DNA of 64,000 nt. It comes from Phallusia mammillata. Taxonomy: Eukaryota; Chordata; Ascidiacea; Phlebobranchia; Ascidiidae. Position numbers and translations under genes: made by a program. The stretch lies in assembly GCA_003260075.1 (NCBI GenBank), contig QLIY01000459.1, forward strand, positions 1 through 64,000, given 5' to 3'. The notes below the pieces were generated by a model. The model ran no database searches. It was not told where the DNA came from and saw only the letters and a program-made list of their open reading frames with translations. This document shows, piece by piece, positions 40,324 to 51,200 of the stretch (its first letter is position 1; the number at the start of each line of letters is the position of its first letter).

Positions 40324-43165
40324 TTCGGACAGCACAAAATCGGAAAAAAGTTGTGCCAGGTTACGTATATTTTTTTCGCTATCGTATAGAGATTACAATT
40401 TTCGGCATGTGTATGTGCACGCCTGTACCCCGGCCATGGCAGATAAATTAGCCAGTGACATACAACTAAGTACAACACTGTACTTAAGTACTCGGTATCG
40501 AAGGTGTATACAGGTGGTACTTGTACTCTGTATCTGTACCGGCACTTGCTTCAAAACCCGGTATCATCCCATCACTAATTGGGGTTAAATACTAAAACAT
40601 TTACAAACTGTAGGAATAACAAACAGGCAACACAAACACCCCCCCCCCACTAAGTACAACACTGTACTTAAGTACTCGGTATCGAAGGTATATACAGGTG
40701 GTACTCATACTCGGTATCTGTATTGGCACTTGCTTCAAAACCCGGTGTCATCCCATCACTAATAGGGGTTAAATACTAAAACATTTCATTTACAAACTGT
40801 AGGAATAACAAACAGGCAACACAAATGGAAGAAACAAATTTTCACATGGACTATTCCATACTTTCAAACACATATCAAAACATGACTCCTCGATACAAGG
40901 TATACAGTAGGGAGTAATACAATACAATTTGTAACAACAATGACAGACAAAACCTGACGCACCAAAAGCTCATCCTGGTTTGTTGATTCAAGTGAGACAC
41001 GCTTGATCGCACACATCTCTTTTCTCGGTTTGCAAAATGCGGCCTGGACAACTGCAGTGGCGCCGTGACCTGTAAATAAAATACAAAATTTAATTTAGTG
41101 CTTCCTTAGCAACATGTGCAGTATTTGAAGCATCTACAACACCACTATTTATCTTCCAAAAAAGAAAATTTACACCAGTGCTTGTTTAGCAACAAAAATA
41201 GAGTACATGAAAATATAATACTCTTGTAAAGCATTACTACATTACTATTTCTTTTAGAAAAAAGAAACACACCAAATTAAAGCAATTTTCTTGTTGCAGA
41301 AAATTAGAAACTTAACGACATTCGACACATTGTTGCTAAGCAGAAGAACTCAATCAAAGTAAACACAAAAATCGAAATAAACACAGTTAGTCAATTAGTT
41401 TTGCCAAATGTGTACAATGGGTGCTATCACATTAAGATGCATGAATGATAAAAAGTTAAAACAGAAGCTTGAAAAATCATTTTTGTTTTACATTTATCTG
41501 AAAAACGTAGAGCAGAGTATTTGCCTAATACATGTTTCCAATCAGTCTCTGGCTTCCTTGTCTCCGGTCATTTATTCCAGTACAATAAACACAATTAGTC
41601 TACAAGTAAATGTCTCAATATTTCCTCATCTTAATATAATACAGACTAAGACGCATTTGCAACCAATCATGCAAAGTAGGTCTTTTAATATTTGATCAAT
41701 AATCTCTTTAATTTATTTTCAAGATTCATTTTACTCAAATTAGGGACAACTTCTTTAGACAAAGATATCCATGTTTTAACTTCATAGAAATAGTTCCAAC
41801 ATTGTGCTTGCATAAGATAGTTCAATTTTATCAGTAACCTTCAGAAAGTTTGTGATTAGCATAAATGTGACAGAAACAACAGTCTCCAGTATATTAATAA
41901 TCAATACGATCAATTATATTTGCAAGCATCTAAGATTTATAAATTCAATGTTGTTGTTTTTTTCTATTTCCCCCCCCCCCACAGTCTCCAGTATATTAAT
42001 AATCAATACGATCAATTATATTTGCAAGGATCTAAGATTTATAAATTCAATGTTGTTGTTTTTTTTCCATTTGTGTAACATGTTACTAAATAAAGAATGA
42101 ATTTCCCTATTGTTGGGCGTTTCTTGTGATTTCAGCACAGAAGAATGTATTAAAAAAAAATTAGATCTACATACTTTGCTGGACCCATTTTGCTATTGAG
42201 CGTTTACCACTGCTAATTTTTGCGTGCCATTACAAAACACAGTTGTGTACAATAATTAAACCTATAATGTAATATTTACAATTATAATAGTTAAATATGT
42301 TGTTTCGTAAATCCCCCCCCCCGAATGAATTTCCCTATTGTTGGGCGTTTCTTGTGATTTCAGCACAGAAAAATGTATCCAAAAAAAATTAGATTTACAT
42401 AGTTTGCTGGACCCATTTTGCTATTGAGTGTTTACCACTGCTAATTTTTGTGTGCCATTACAAAACACAGCTGTGTACAATAATTAAACATATAATATAT
42501 ATAATATTTACAATTATATAATTACACATGTTGTTTCGTAAAGAACCTAATAATGCCATGCAAAAAAATGAAAGGTGTATTTGGCCAGTCTGCAAAGCAG
42601 TTTCTGACGAAATCTTAGGACAAACATGGCCTGCTTGCAAGACCAATTTCAGCAAGCACAAGGCCCAGTCTGCAGAAGATGGCAGCTGCACACGCAATCT
42701 TTTTTAAACAAAAATTTTGCATGCCAATCTTGTAGGGTTGCACGCAAAATTTTGCACCAAAGGTATTTATTTATCCTGCCTTGCCTTTGCTTGCTTTGTG
42801 ACTGCTGGAATTAGTCTTACATGCGAATTTACGGGCCATGCACGCGCGCACGCGGGGCATGATCGTCATGCACGCCCGAAAACTTATCGAAGCCATATTC
42901 TGTAGACTGGCATGCGATAGAGGTCAAGGCAGGACAATCAAATGCCTTCGGTGCAAAATGTTCCAAACAACTGCCTAACTTTATCAAAATCGCATGTGTG
43001 ATAAGCCAGAACTCAGAAGTTATGCAAATAATGTTGGTATCGGTGATCCTAAAAATCAACATGAATAACTGAATTCCAGATCTTACCGATGACTTCTTGT
43101 AGATCATAATCGTCTTTGTTGATTGGCCATGGAATTTCATTGGAAGGTTGGCAGGCGTTGGCCAT
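28048..43165 (-). CDS. oxsr1: OXSR1/STK39 (SPAK/OSR1, fray-like) Ste20 kinase, interrupted by assembly faults
   Basis: Minus-strand exons in coding order: 43087-43165, 40954-41069, 39730-39838, 39001-39142, 37679-37844, 34898-35002, 34005-34138, 32811-32925, 31510-31650, 30852-30989 continued at 30456-30571, then 29437-29558 and 28048-28202. Up to exon 9 they give 369 aa in frame. Visible are the Gly loop [10 protein letters not shown] (25-34), Lys49 in CAIKRV, HRDVKAGN (148-155), DLG (168-170), the activation segment [12 protein letters not shown] with Thr189 at the WNK site, and the S-motif RVPGSSGRL followed by WEWSDDE. The last two exons encode most of the CCT domain: ELNDIKFEF, then D..8..E spacing in [10 protein letters not shown], ending [15 protein letters not shown]. 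This identifies the kinase that WNKs activate to phosphorylate cation-chloride cotransporters. The stretch before RNAQNELND is missing, lost around the poly-C gap 30388-30455. Confidence 0.93.
29922..29979 (+). ncRNA. Hammerhead-ribozyme motif in dispersed repeat, plus orientation
   Basis: AGCTGCA, CTGATGA, stem II GGTC/GGTC (four pairs, two G-U wobbles), GAAAC, stem III CAGT-GTGC-ACTG, cleavage triplet GTC at 29967-29969, then TGAGGCT, which pairs with stem I with one mismatch. Best candidate in the window for a foldable ribozyme. Confidence 0.65.
30266..30387. mobile_element. hAT-like MITE fragment (CAGTGGTGGGATTCA family)
   Basis: Left end and about 120 bp match the 50765 element, then the sequence enters the poly-C run. 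Confidence 0.7.
30388..30455. other. Homopolymer C run, 68 nt, cutting oxsr1 exon 10 and a hAT-like element
   Basis: The left flank is an element beginning at 30266, the right flank is coding sequence of exon 10. The missing sequence should hold the element's other end and the exon's 3' end. Confidence 0.75.
30456..30989 (-). other. oxsr1: oxsr1 exon 10, duplicated and broken by assembly
   Basis: The first 46 codons ([10 protein letters not shown] to PLEAATG) are intact at 30989-30852 and stop at an N (30851). A second, slightly different copy of the first part lies at 30613-30695 and runs into a poly-C run (30593-30612). The continuation ([16 protein letters not shown] onward, Pro/Thr-rich) lies at 30571-30456 and ends in another poly-C gap. 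The two versions differ at silent sites, as two alleles would. The true 3' end of this exon is not in the sequence. Confidence 0.7.
30769..30825 (-). ncRNA. Hammerhead-ribozyme motif in dispersed repeat
   Basis: Minus strand: GGTGCA, CTGATGA, stem II GACC/GTTC (one mismatch), GAAAC, stem III as in the 60.8-kb copy, GTC, TGCAGC. The core is complete. It lies in oxsr1 intron sequence and is followed by the repeat's conserved tail (TTATCATTTATTGGCTCTAT). Confidence 0.65.
31050..31103 (-). ncRNA. Hammerhead motif with damaged stem III
   Basis: Same repeat as the 30.77-kb copy (the other haplotype). Core CTGATGA and GAAAC are intact, but the stem III 3' arm reads CACCATC instead of CACTGTC, which breaks pairing and changes GTC to ATC. 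Probably inactive. Confidence 0.5.
34397..35548 (+). repeat. Duplicated blocks in oxsr1 introns
   Basis: 34397-34656 recurs at 34667-34915 (including the 3' end of exon 6), and 35318-35424 recurs at 35435-35548. Joins are C runs 34657-34666 and 35425-35434. Confidence 0.75.
35512..35688. mobile_element. hAT-like MITE (CAGTGGTGGAATTCA family)
   Basis: Both ends present (…AATCCCACCACTG at 35688), middle replaced by poly-C. The other haplotype copy of its left end is 35391-35424. Confidence 0.72.
35577..35644. other. Homopolymer C run, 68 nt, inside a hAT-like element
   Basis: Replaces the middle of the element 35512-35688. Flanks are the element's two arms. Confidence 0.7.
36481..36504. repeat. 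AT dinucleotide microsatellite
   Basis: Twelve AT units in an oxsr1 intron. Confidence 0.9.
37255..37294. other. Homopolymer C run, 40 nt
   Basis: Lies in the oxsr1 intron just before the 37313 element. Confidence 0.65.
37313..37618. mobile_element. hAT-like MITE, perfect 8-bp TSD GTTTACAC
   Basis: Ends CAGGGGTGTGCAAC and GTTGCACACCCCTA, TSD at 37305-37312 and 37619-37626. Lies in the oxsr1 intron between exons 5 and 6, 60 nt from exon 5. Confidence 0.88.
37891..38251. mobile_element. hAT-like MITE, perfect 8-bp TSD GTTTAGAT
   Basis: Ends CAGTGGTTCTCAACC and GGTTGAGAACCACTG, TSD at 37883-37890 and 38252-38259. Inserted only 46 nt before the acceptor of oxsr1 exon 5. Contains a short internal duplication around C run 38210-38219. 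Confidence 0.9.
40127..40577. mobile_element. hAT-like MITE, ends TAGTGATGG/CCATCACTA, 8-bp TSD ATTGGGGT
   Basis: TSD at 40119-40126 and 40578-40585. The interior carries repeated GTACTCGGTATCG motifs and a poly-C gap. A partial second-haplotype copy of its right end follows at 40649-40760. Confidence 0.82.
40236..40323. other. Homopolymer C run, 88 nt, inside a hAT-like element
   Basis: Interrupts the element 40127-40577. Confidence 0.7.
40470..42540 (+). repeat. Duplicated blocks in oxsr1 5' introns
   Basis: Pairs: 40470-40638/40649-40826; 41880-41969/41981-42070; 42099-42312/42323-42540; each joined by about 10 C. Confidence 0.75.
43087..43165 (-). CDS. oxsr1: oxsr1 first coding exon
   Basis: Encodes [20 protein letters not shown] and the strand DLQEVIG that opens the Gly loop. 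The donor GTAAGA follows at phase 1. An AG (GAGCTGAACAG) two bases before ATG could be a cis or spliced-leader acceptor. Confidence 0.85.
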
Positions 43166-44053
43166 ACTGTTCAGCTCCCAGCTTAATAAACAAACACGTT
43201 TCAGCGAATTTTCTCGTCACAGCAGCTCAATCCTCTCCACTAACTTGGAAGAAATGATGCATGAGAAAATTTACACAGCATATGTACGTGTGCACTCAAC
43301 CGTAACTGACCGGATACCGTGCAAATACAAATAAATTAAAAAAGTTTCTTTTTTGTGAAATTTATGTTGCGTTTGGGTTTGTCGATCTTTTTTAGAAATA
43401 TTTGGGTAAACTGTTTCACAATATCAAGTTCTTTTGGATTAGAGAAGGCTATTTTAAACATCATTCATTCAAAACTATTTTCTTACCAGTTGAATTGTTT
43501 GTTTCATAACTTTTTTTCGGCTTCTTTGGAAACGAATCGTTTATAATGCAACCGCATTTTACGGGGGTCATTCTCTTTCGTGTTCATTTTTCTTCCTGTT
43601 TGAAATGGCGCAACCCTCAAGTAGCGCTACGCAAAAGAGCTACCTTGTTCGACACAAAAAGCATCTTTAATTTATGGAACAACGAAAGTAACCATGATAC
43701 ATTTGAAGAGATTAAGAGAAAATAAATATTAAAGGATTTTATGACAGGAAATTCTCTTTTTATTAAAACTCTTACTAAAGGCTTCAGCAGCAGTATTTCA
43801 TTTACCGGAAATCCGAGGCTAAAGATGGAGCTAAAGCAACTCAAATGCCCCCGAACCCAGGCAACCTCTGACCACGAAAGGTTATAGGTTCGATTCCCAT
43901 ACTGGCCGACGTTTCTTCAACCAATCTTTCACGATGCCTGAGATTTCAAAAACTTCCGATAATTTTAATGATTCCAAAAAGGCAACATAGTCAATCCCAA
44001 TCAGTGAGAACACAAATTAAAGAGACTTGTATGATATTGGCTTGTCGCATTAT

Positions 44054-44059
44054 TTTATT
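44054..44059 (-). terminator. Candidate poly(A) signal of the AMPK gamma gene
   Basis: AATAAA on the minus strand about 1.16 kb after the stop codon at 45220 and 0.9 kb before the oxsr1 start. Distance makes it uncertain. Confidence 0.3.
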
Positions 44060-45219
44060 GCCGCCAACACAAACAGTGTACACACTAAAAAAAACGAACA
44101 ATGGGAAAAAAGGCTACACTTGAAACTTCAAGCATACAGTGACGTAATAATCAGTAGTCATTGTGACGTCTGAAACTGTTGTTGAACGAATAAAAGCGAT
44201 TTGCCCTGAAACTTTTTGGTGTTTTTTTGTTGTTGCATGCATCAAATTGAGGACAGACCACAAGAAATGCAAATAAGATGTTTGTTTTGTTTTTGATAAA
44301 GTCAAAGATAGGTTGGACATCGCATACACAAAAAATCTTTCTTTTTGGAGGGGTCATTTTTTACTGAAAAAGGAACATTACTATGCAATAATTAAATGTG
44401 AAAATTATCCGGTTATAAATCGACATACGATTTCTATGAAATACGTTTGCAGCGTACCTACTGTAGCGGATCAATAAAATTCTTCTTACACCTTTCACCA
44501 CAAATAGATGAAAACTTCTGATGTCACAATATAAACGCGCGACATGAAAAAGAACAAAAAAAATGAACACATGACAATATAGCACCGAAGAGTATCATTC
44601 GCAATTACGCCCGTTACCAAATAAACAAACAAAAATTCACACAAAATTCAACATTCTGAAATTACAACTTTCGTTCATTGGATGTAAAGCAACAATTTGC
44701 GAATTATTGCGCAACAACAGGAATCGAGTGAATAGGATTAATATCTGTGACATCATAAACGATAGGCGGAGATTTGCTGTTATGGAATAAACTATGACGT
44801 AAGCATTACGAGTACCGCAAAAAAGGGGAATTCCCTGAAAATGGTGTTGATGAAGTATCGGGTTTGGGGAACCACCGGACAAGGATATTGCCGAAAACGA
44901 AAAAAAAAAATGAAAAACGAACGAAAAATGAACTTTCAACGGAAGGCCACAAACAAAAATTTCAGGAAGGCATTGTGACGTCACACACTGTGATGTCATC
45001 ACTATAATGCCACCACCTGTTATGTCACAATGCACGGGAGTGCGTTTCATGGTGTAGAGTCGAACGGTAGCAGCTTTGCATTTTCGGTCTCCCAAAGAAT
45101 CCCACAATCCTTTGCGTCAAACGTTTGTGACGTCATCATCGTTATCACTCCCACCACCAGGTGGCAGCCGAACTCGCAAAAACGCAAAGTCCCAACCACC
45201 ACGTGACCAATTCAACCAA

Positions 45220-48200
45220 TCAGAGCCGCTCCATCTGAGCCCCGTTCCTGAGAAATCGTCCGCTCATCTGCCGGGTAACCTGGTCGTTTGTGAGTTGATC
45301 GGCGAAACTTACTTGCTGCGGCGGGCGAGTCTCACTCGATTTCCGGCGGGAAACCGAAGTCGAACTCGTGTAGCCGCTGTCGTTCAGCACGTGGTCGGAC
45401 GATCGCTGACGAAGCTGGAACAATTGAGCTGTGTCGTCACAATCAAACATGGGGTCATCCGAGGGCAATGAAGAAGCGGATGACTGTTGCGAGATCGGAT
45501 GAGAGCTAGTGCTGGTGGAAATTTTCCGCTTTGGAGCGTGAAATTTTCTTCCCTAAAACAATTTCAAAGATTGTTAGCTTTGACAAAGTGGGTTGTTACT
45601 TGTTAGCAGATAAAAAGTCTTGGTTTAATTCAAACTGTTGAATTTTATTGCCACAAAGTTTTGTTTAAATCCGAACTAATACGGTAAGGGTCTTCACATT
45701 AACAAACAAACAAACAAATCCAACGTTATTTTAAAAGCTTTCGCCAAACCGTCAGTTTTCTACATCCAAATTTGTTTGTTGTGATTATCATTAGAAATGC
45801 ATTCAAGTAAAATAATTCGACACTTTTTTTCAAAGCCCAAAAACACTACCTAAGTTTCTCAACCGCAGAGGGAAAAATAAGTAAGGGTAAATGTACATTT
45901 ACAATGTTGTGAGACTTGGACGAGTTTTGATTAAGAGAACAGAAACTGAAAAGCGTTTAATACAGAAACGACCCTTTGCTGACACCCAGTGACCTATCTA
46001 CGTAACCAACCTGAGGATCGATGACGTAACGCAACACGTCAGCAACTGTGACGACACCGATGACGTCACTGCCGTGAGGGGAAACCACCACGAGGAGGTT
46101 TGCGTCACTTGAAACCAGAAGATCGATCACGAACTGGAAATAAAATAAAATTGATTTGCATCAACTGTCACAATTCGAAACTATTTGTTAACCACTGATA
46201 ATGACGAAGCTGTCTTAGAGTTGTCGGGGCAACATATTTGCATCAATTGTTACAATGCAAAACTGTGTGTTAAATTGTTAAGCAGTAATATTTACAAAGC
46301 AACAGTTCTTCTAATTCAGAATCAGTGACCACACACAAATGTCTTTTAAACTACGCAGAGTTGTAAGTCCGGCGGTTTTTTTCGTTTTCGGTTTGGGTTC
46401 GGGCGTTACTTGGAATAGAAATTGTGCCGCAATTTTCCAACTTTGAGCTTTGTTAATAGAAAATAAATTTGGGGTGAGTATGGTCCCCATTTTTGGGCTT
46501 GCTTATTGTGTAAGTTCTGGTAATTCTAGTATGTAAGTTACGACATGAAGAAACACTAGTAAAAAAATTTGTGCAAGAATCAGTGACCACACACAGCTGT
46601 CTAAAAATATGTTTCGCCCTGTTTTATGTGAAAAATCTTCTGGAAGAGCAATACTCGTTCATATATTATGCCTCGCAGCAATAGCTGATTTATATGTTAC
46701 CCCTGTTGGTATCATCGGTGGTTGTGTAGAATATAGGGTCAAACAACATGTGTGGTGGAGGTGAAACAAAAACCAACACACAAAGGAACATGACATTTTT
46801 TTGCAAGCGCTGGCTCAGTTTAAGTCTGAACCGAGCAGCATGCAGTAAAAGGCTTGAGACAAGCGAGATGAAAACGCACACAGAAAATGTGTGTAGAGCC
46901 ACAAACACAAGAACTCACACTAGAAAAGATTTGTTAAATACTGATTGGTGGCGTAAGAGCGTAGTTATTTAAAGTAACAGTAAAATTGGGATAGGGTTAG
47001 GGACTAAATTTAACATAAAAAAAGCTTTTAGGAAAATCATTTTGTTAATATTATTATGAAAACTCAGACTAACCCTAATAGCCCAAACCGTCAGCTTTTT
47101 TTACACAAATTGCATTTAAAATGTTTGCGTGCACCACCTACCGGAATTGAGCAAACGTGGTTAGTGTGCCCCCCCCCCTGCCTCGCAGCAATAGCTGATT
47201 TATATGTTACCCCTGTTGGTATCATCCGTGGTTGTGTAGAATATAGGGTCAAACAACATGTGTGGTGGAGGTGTAACAAAAACCAACACACAAAGGAACA
47301 TGACAATTTTTTGCAAGCGTTGGCTCAGTTTAAGTCTGAACTGAGCAGCATGCAATAAAAGGCTTGAAACAAGCGAGAGGAAAACGCACCACAGAAAATG
47401 TGTGTAGAGCCACAAACACAAGAACTCACACTAGAAAAGATTTGTTAAATACCGATGGGTGGCGTAAGTTATTTAAAGTAACAGTAAAATTGGGATACGG
47501 TTGGGGACTAAATTAAACATAAAAAACCAAGTTTTTAGGATAATTTTTTTGTTAATATTATTCTGAAACCTCAGACTAACCCTAATAGCTCTAACCGTCA
47601 GCATTTCTTACACAAACTGCATTAGAAATATTTGAATGAGCTGAGCAAACCTGGTTAGTATGAGTTCTTGTGTTAGTAGTTCTACCGAATATGTGCAAGT
47701 TTCCAGATAGTATTTGCGGCAAACGCAATCTCACCTGGAGCGAATCCGCGGCCCTGCACTTCACCAGCGGGTTGCTCATCGATTTATGACGTGATCGGGT
47801 CGTTACGTCATTCTCCGTAAACGTGACGTCACTTGGGAGGGAATGCTGACGTAGGAAGGGGGGTCGGGACTTCCCCGATGAGGTTGGAGGTGAGGTCAAA
47901 GGTTTCGAACGTTGCACTGGAAATTCGGATTGTTACGTCACATTGGGAGTTGTTACGTCATATGCAACGTCACACTCACCATTGTGGCCTCTTACTGATG
48001 AGCTAAGAGGTTTGCGGGTATTCGTTGTAGCGTATTCATCCAACAATGACGTCAGTGTTTTTTTATTTCCACTGCTCGCTTGCGCCGCCGAGTGGTTGGA
48101 GTTTTGAATATTTCGACGTTGCGGCTTTGGAGAAGAAAATCTGCAAAAAAAGATAATCAATAATCGTTATTATTACATCACTCGATAACAATCAAATCTA

Positions 48201-51200
48201 TGCGTTCAACTATGAGTCAGAGGTGAGAGGTCAATTAAATTAAACTCCACTTGCCTTGTAAAAGCATCAGCTGCGTCATGTTCGTCTTCAAACAATGGAG
48301 TGAATCTACACGCGAGCGCCGTTTCAAGTTTTACTGTGAGGTCACAATGCATCCCTTGCGCCGCTAGTGGTATCATGTCGAGTTTGCAGAAAACATCGAC
48401 AACTTCACCTAAAAATTTTGTGGTAGCTTGTGGTTAATTGCGGTGATAAGTTGTGGTTTTTACAATATCATGATATTTTAAATGCCACAAAACGATCGTT
48501 TTTAAAGTTTTTTTTGTACAACTCAAATGAGAAGTTTTTTAGAACTGTATATCACTGGTTTTCAACCTATGATACGTCTACCAGGCTACCACTAGAGGGG
48601 TTCTGGAGCTTTTCAGGTGGTACACGAGTAACTTTGCTGTATCTAATTCAGGTCAAATCAAGAATGCATAAATGACCCAACTGATCAGCCTTGGGTTTCG
48701 GCAAAACTCGTGTTCTGGACATTTTTTGGAGTTGCCAAGCTTAATGGTTTTAAAATATGCTAACTTAGCCTAGAAGAACAGGCCTATCTTGATCTACCAG
48801 TTCAAACAGGGTTAAGGTGACACGTATTCAGGTGGTACGCGATCATTATAAGGTTGAGAACCACTGGTTTAAATGCCGAATATATTGTATTGCAGATTTA
48901 TTAACAATCGCTGTTGTCATTTTCAGTGTAAAGTCAATATCAGTGTAATTTCAGAGAACACGCGGTTACATGTGATTTAGAGCTGTAAAGCTACTAACAC
49001 AGGAACTCACACCACAGGCCTGCTAATTTCCGCGCTGATTAAGCAATTGCCAATTATTTCCATTGCAAACGCCTATGCTCCGTTGCTCTACCTATCGGAA
49101 ATTAGCAGGCCTGTGGTGTGAGTTCTCGTGTTTTAGTATCTCTACCACATCAACCAGAAAACCCACAACAAACTTTGCATCTCCCCCTCACACACACTCA
49201 GACAGCGTGAGAGAACAGGAGGTCAAAGTTCGTTCGCACCAGCGTCACATATTCACGATACAAGAGTTCTAGAGTGCCCTTCGATCGCGGTTGTAGCGTC
49301 ACAGGGGTACAATAGTGACGCACATTTGGGGGAGAGGGGTCGCCAACATAAACAGTACTAGAGTTTTTGCAGTGTGGGACGTTTTATTGCAGACTTAGGT
49401 TGTTATTTTCATACGTATTGAGGTTTCATTGTGACGCTGTTAGGTGTTTTCCCTGCTTTGTTAACGTCACAAACGTTGCAAGCAATGGTTCAAATCTGTT
49501 TTGAAATAATAGAACGACAGAACAGGGATTTTTAACCTTCTTACTCTGCCACAAACTTAGAAGTATCGAAAGCAAAAAGCATTTTGTCCATAAACATTAC
49601 ATGAAGCATTATGTCCGAGTTAGCACCACATATTTTTACAAGATAAGAGCCATACTATACAGCACAGGCATTTCAAACTGAAAGTCAGTCAAGGACCCCC
49701 CCCCCTAACCTTCTTACTCTGCCACAAACTTAGAAGTATCGAAAGCAAAAAGCCATTTTGTCGATAAACATTACATGAAGCATTATGTCCGAGTTAGCAC
49801 CATATATTTTTACAATATAAGAGCCATACCATACAGCACAGACATTTCAAACTGAAAGTCAACCAAGGCCACACGTTCCATGGTATGTAATCACCAGCAG
49901 GGCCACATACTAAAGCTAATGGCACATATTATGTCGAATCGTTTATTCAACAATAATTTGCTACATACCATGACATACAACCAGATATTATCATGTGACA
50001 TGACATTCACACAATTGTTTTGACCACATTTATCGATATAAAGCAACAAAGTAATACTAGTATATGTTGAAAAACGCACCAACAGATTTTTTCAAACATC
50101 GTTTTAAGACAGGGCAGGGCAACCTTTGTTACTGTAGGACCAATTATAAATGTCAAAATTGGATCGCGGGCCGCACATGTGTATAACACAAAGTGATTTT
50201 GCTTTGTTTCTTACCAAATATGCTTATAACTACAAGTATAATTCGTATTTGATTCTAGCCACATTTTGCCAGATCACAGAAAACTAGCATCAGACGCATT
50301 AATCAGCTCAAAAATTTGTAATAATTGGCTCGTTTGCCAGTACTTTTGAAATCCAAGCATCTCTGCGGGCCGCACAAGCTTTAATGAAGGGCGGCATGCG
50401 GCCCGCAGGTTGCCCACCCCTGTTTAAGAGATCGTTTCCAACCAAATCCTTTCACGTATTAGTAGTAATCTCTATAGCTGATTTGCAAGTCGGGTTTAGG
50501 CTTGGGCTTGAGTAACAGTTTTTTCCAAAGCCTGACTTTACACTAGGCCTTGTTTGTGTCGTAATTTCAACTTCTGGGCCAAATAGCGGCTTAAAAAATC
50601 AGGTTCGGGTTTACTTCGAAGTAATACGGTCTAGATTCGAGCCTGACTTCACAGCCTCATTGGTGCCACAATTTTACTAAATTTTGGCACCTTCATTAAA
50701 AACATGCGGCTTTTGGCCCTAATTTCAAGTTCGCTTGCAACCAAAGTTCAGTACATTATACAGTCAGTGGTGGGATTCAGCCGGTTCGCACCGGTTCTAT
50801 AGAACCGTCTCACTCGAAATTTTATGAGATCAGCGAACCAGTTAGCATTACTGGTTACTGTCAATTGACTTTGAGATCAGCGAACCGGTTAGCATTACTG
50901 GTTACTGTCAATGGACTTTTGGTAACAGAACCGACTGGAAAATATGACTTTTGTGATAGAACGGCCGACAAAAAAATTTAATCCCACCACTGCATACAGT
51001 GTTGTCACTATTCGTTTTTACCTGAATTTGGATCAACGACAGGTGCAGCTGTAAGTTTTCTGTCTACTATCAGTTGCAAAACTTCATGCAGAGGTTGATC
51101 CCTTGTTACAGTGCTCACATTCTCATATGTTCCGATCCCAGTTTCATCGATGCTCTGTGAAATATATTCACCAGTGTTAAAAGTGGTATAAAGTCAAGCA

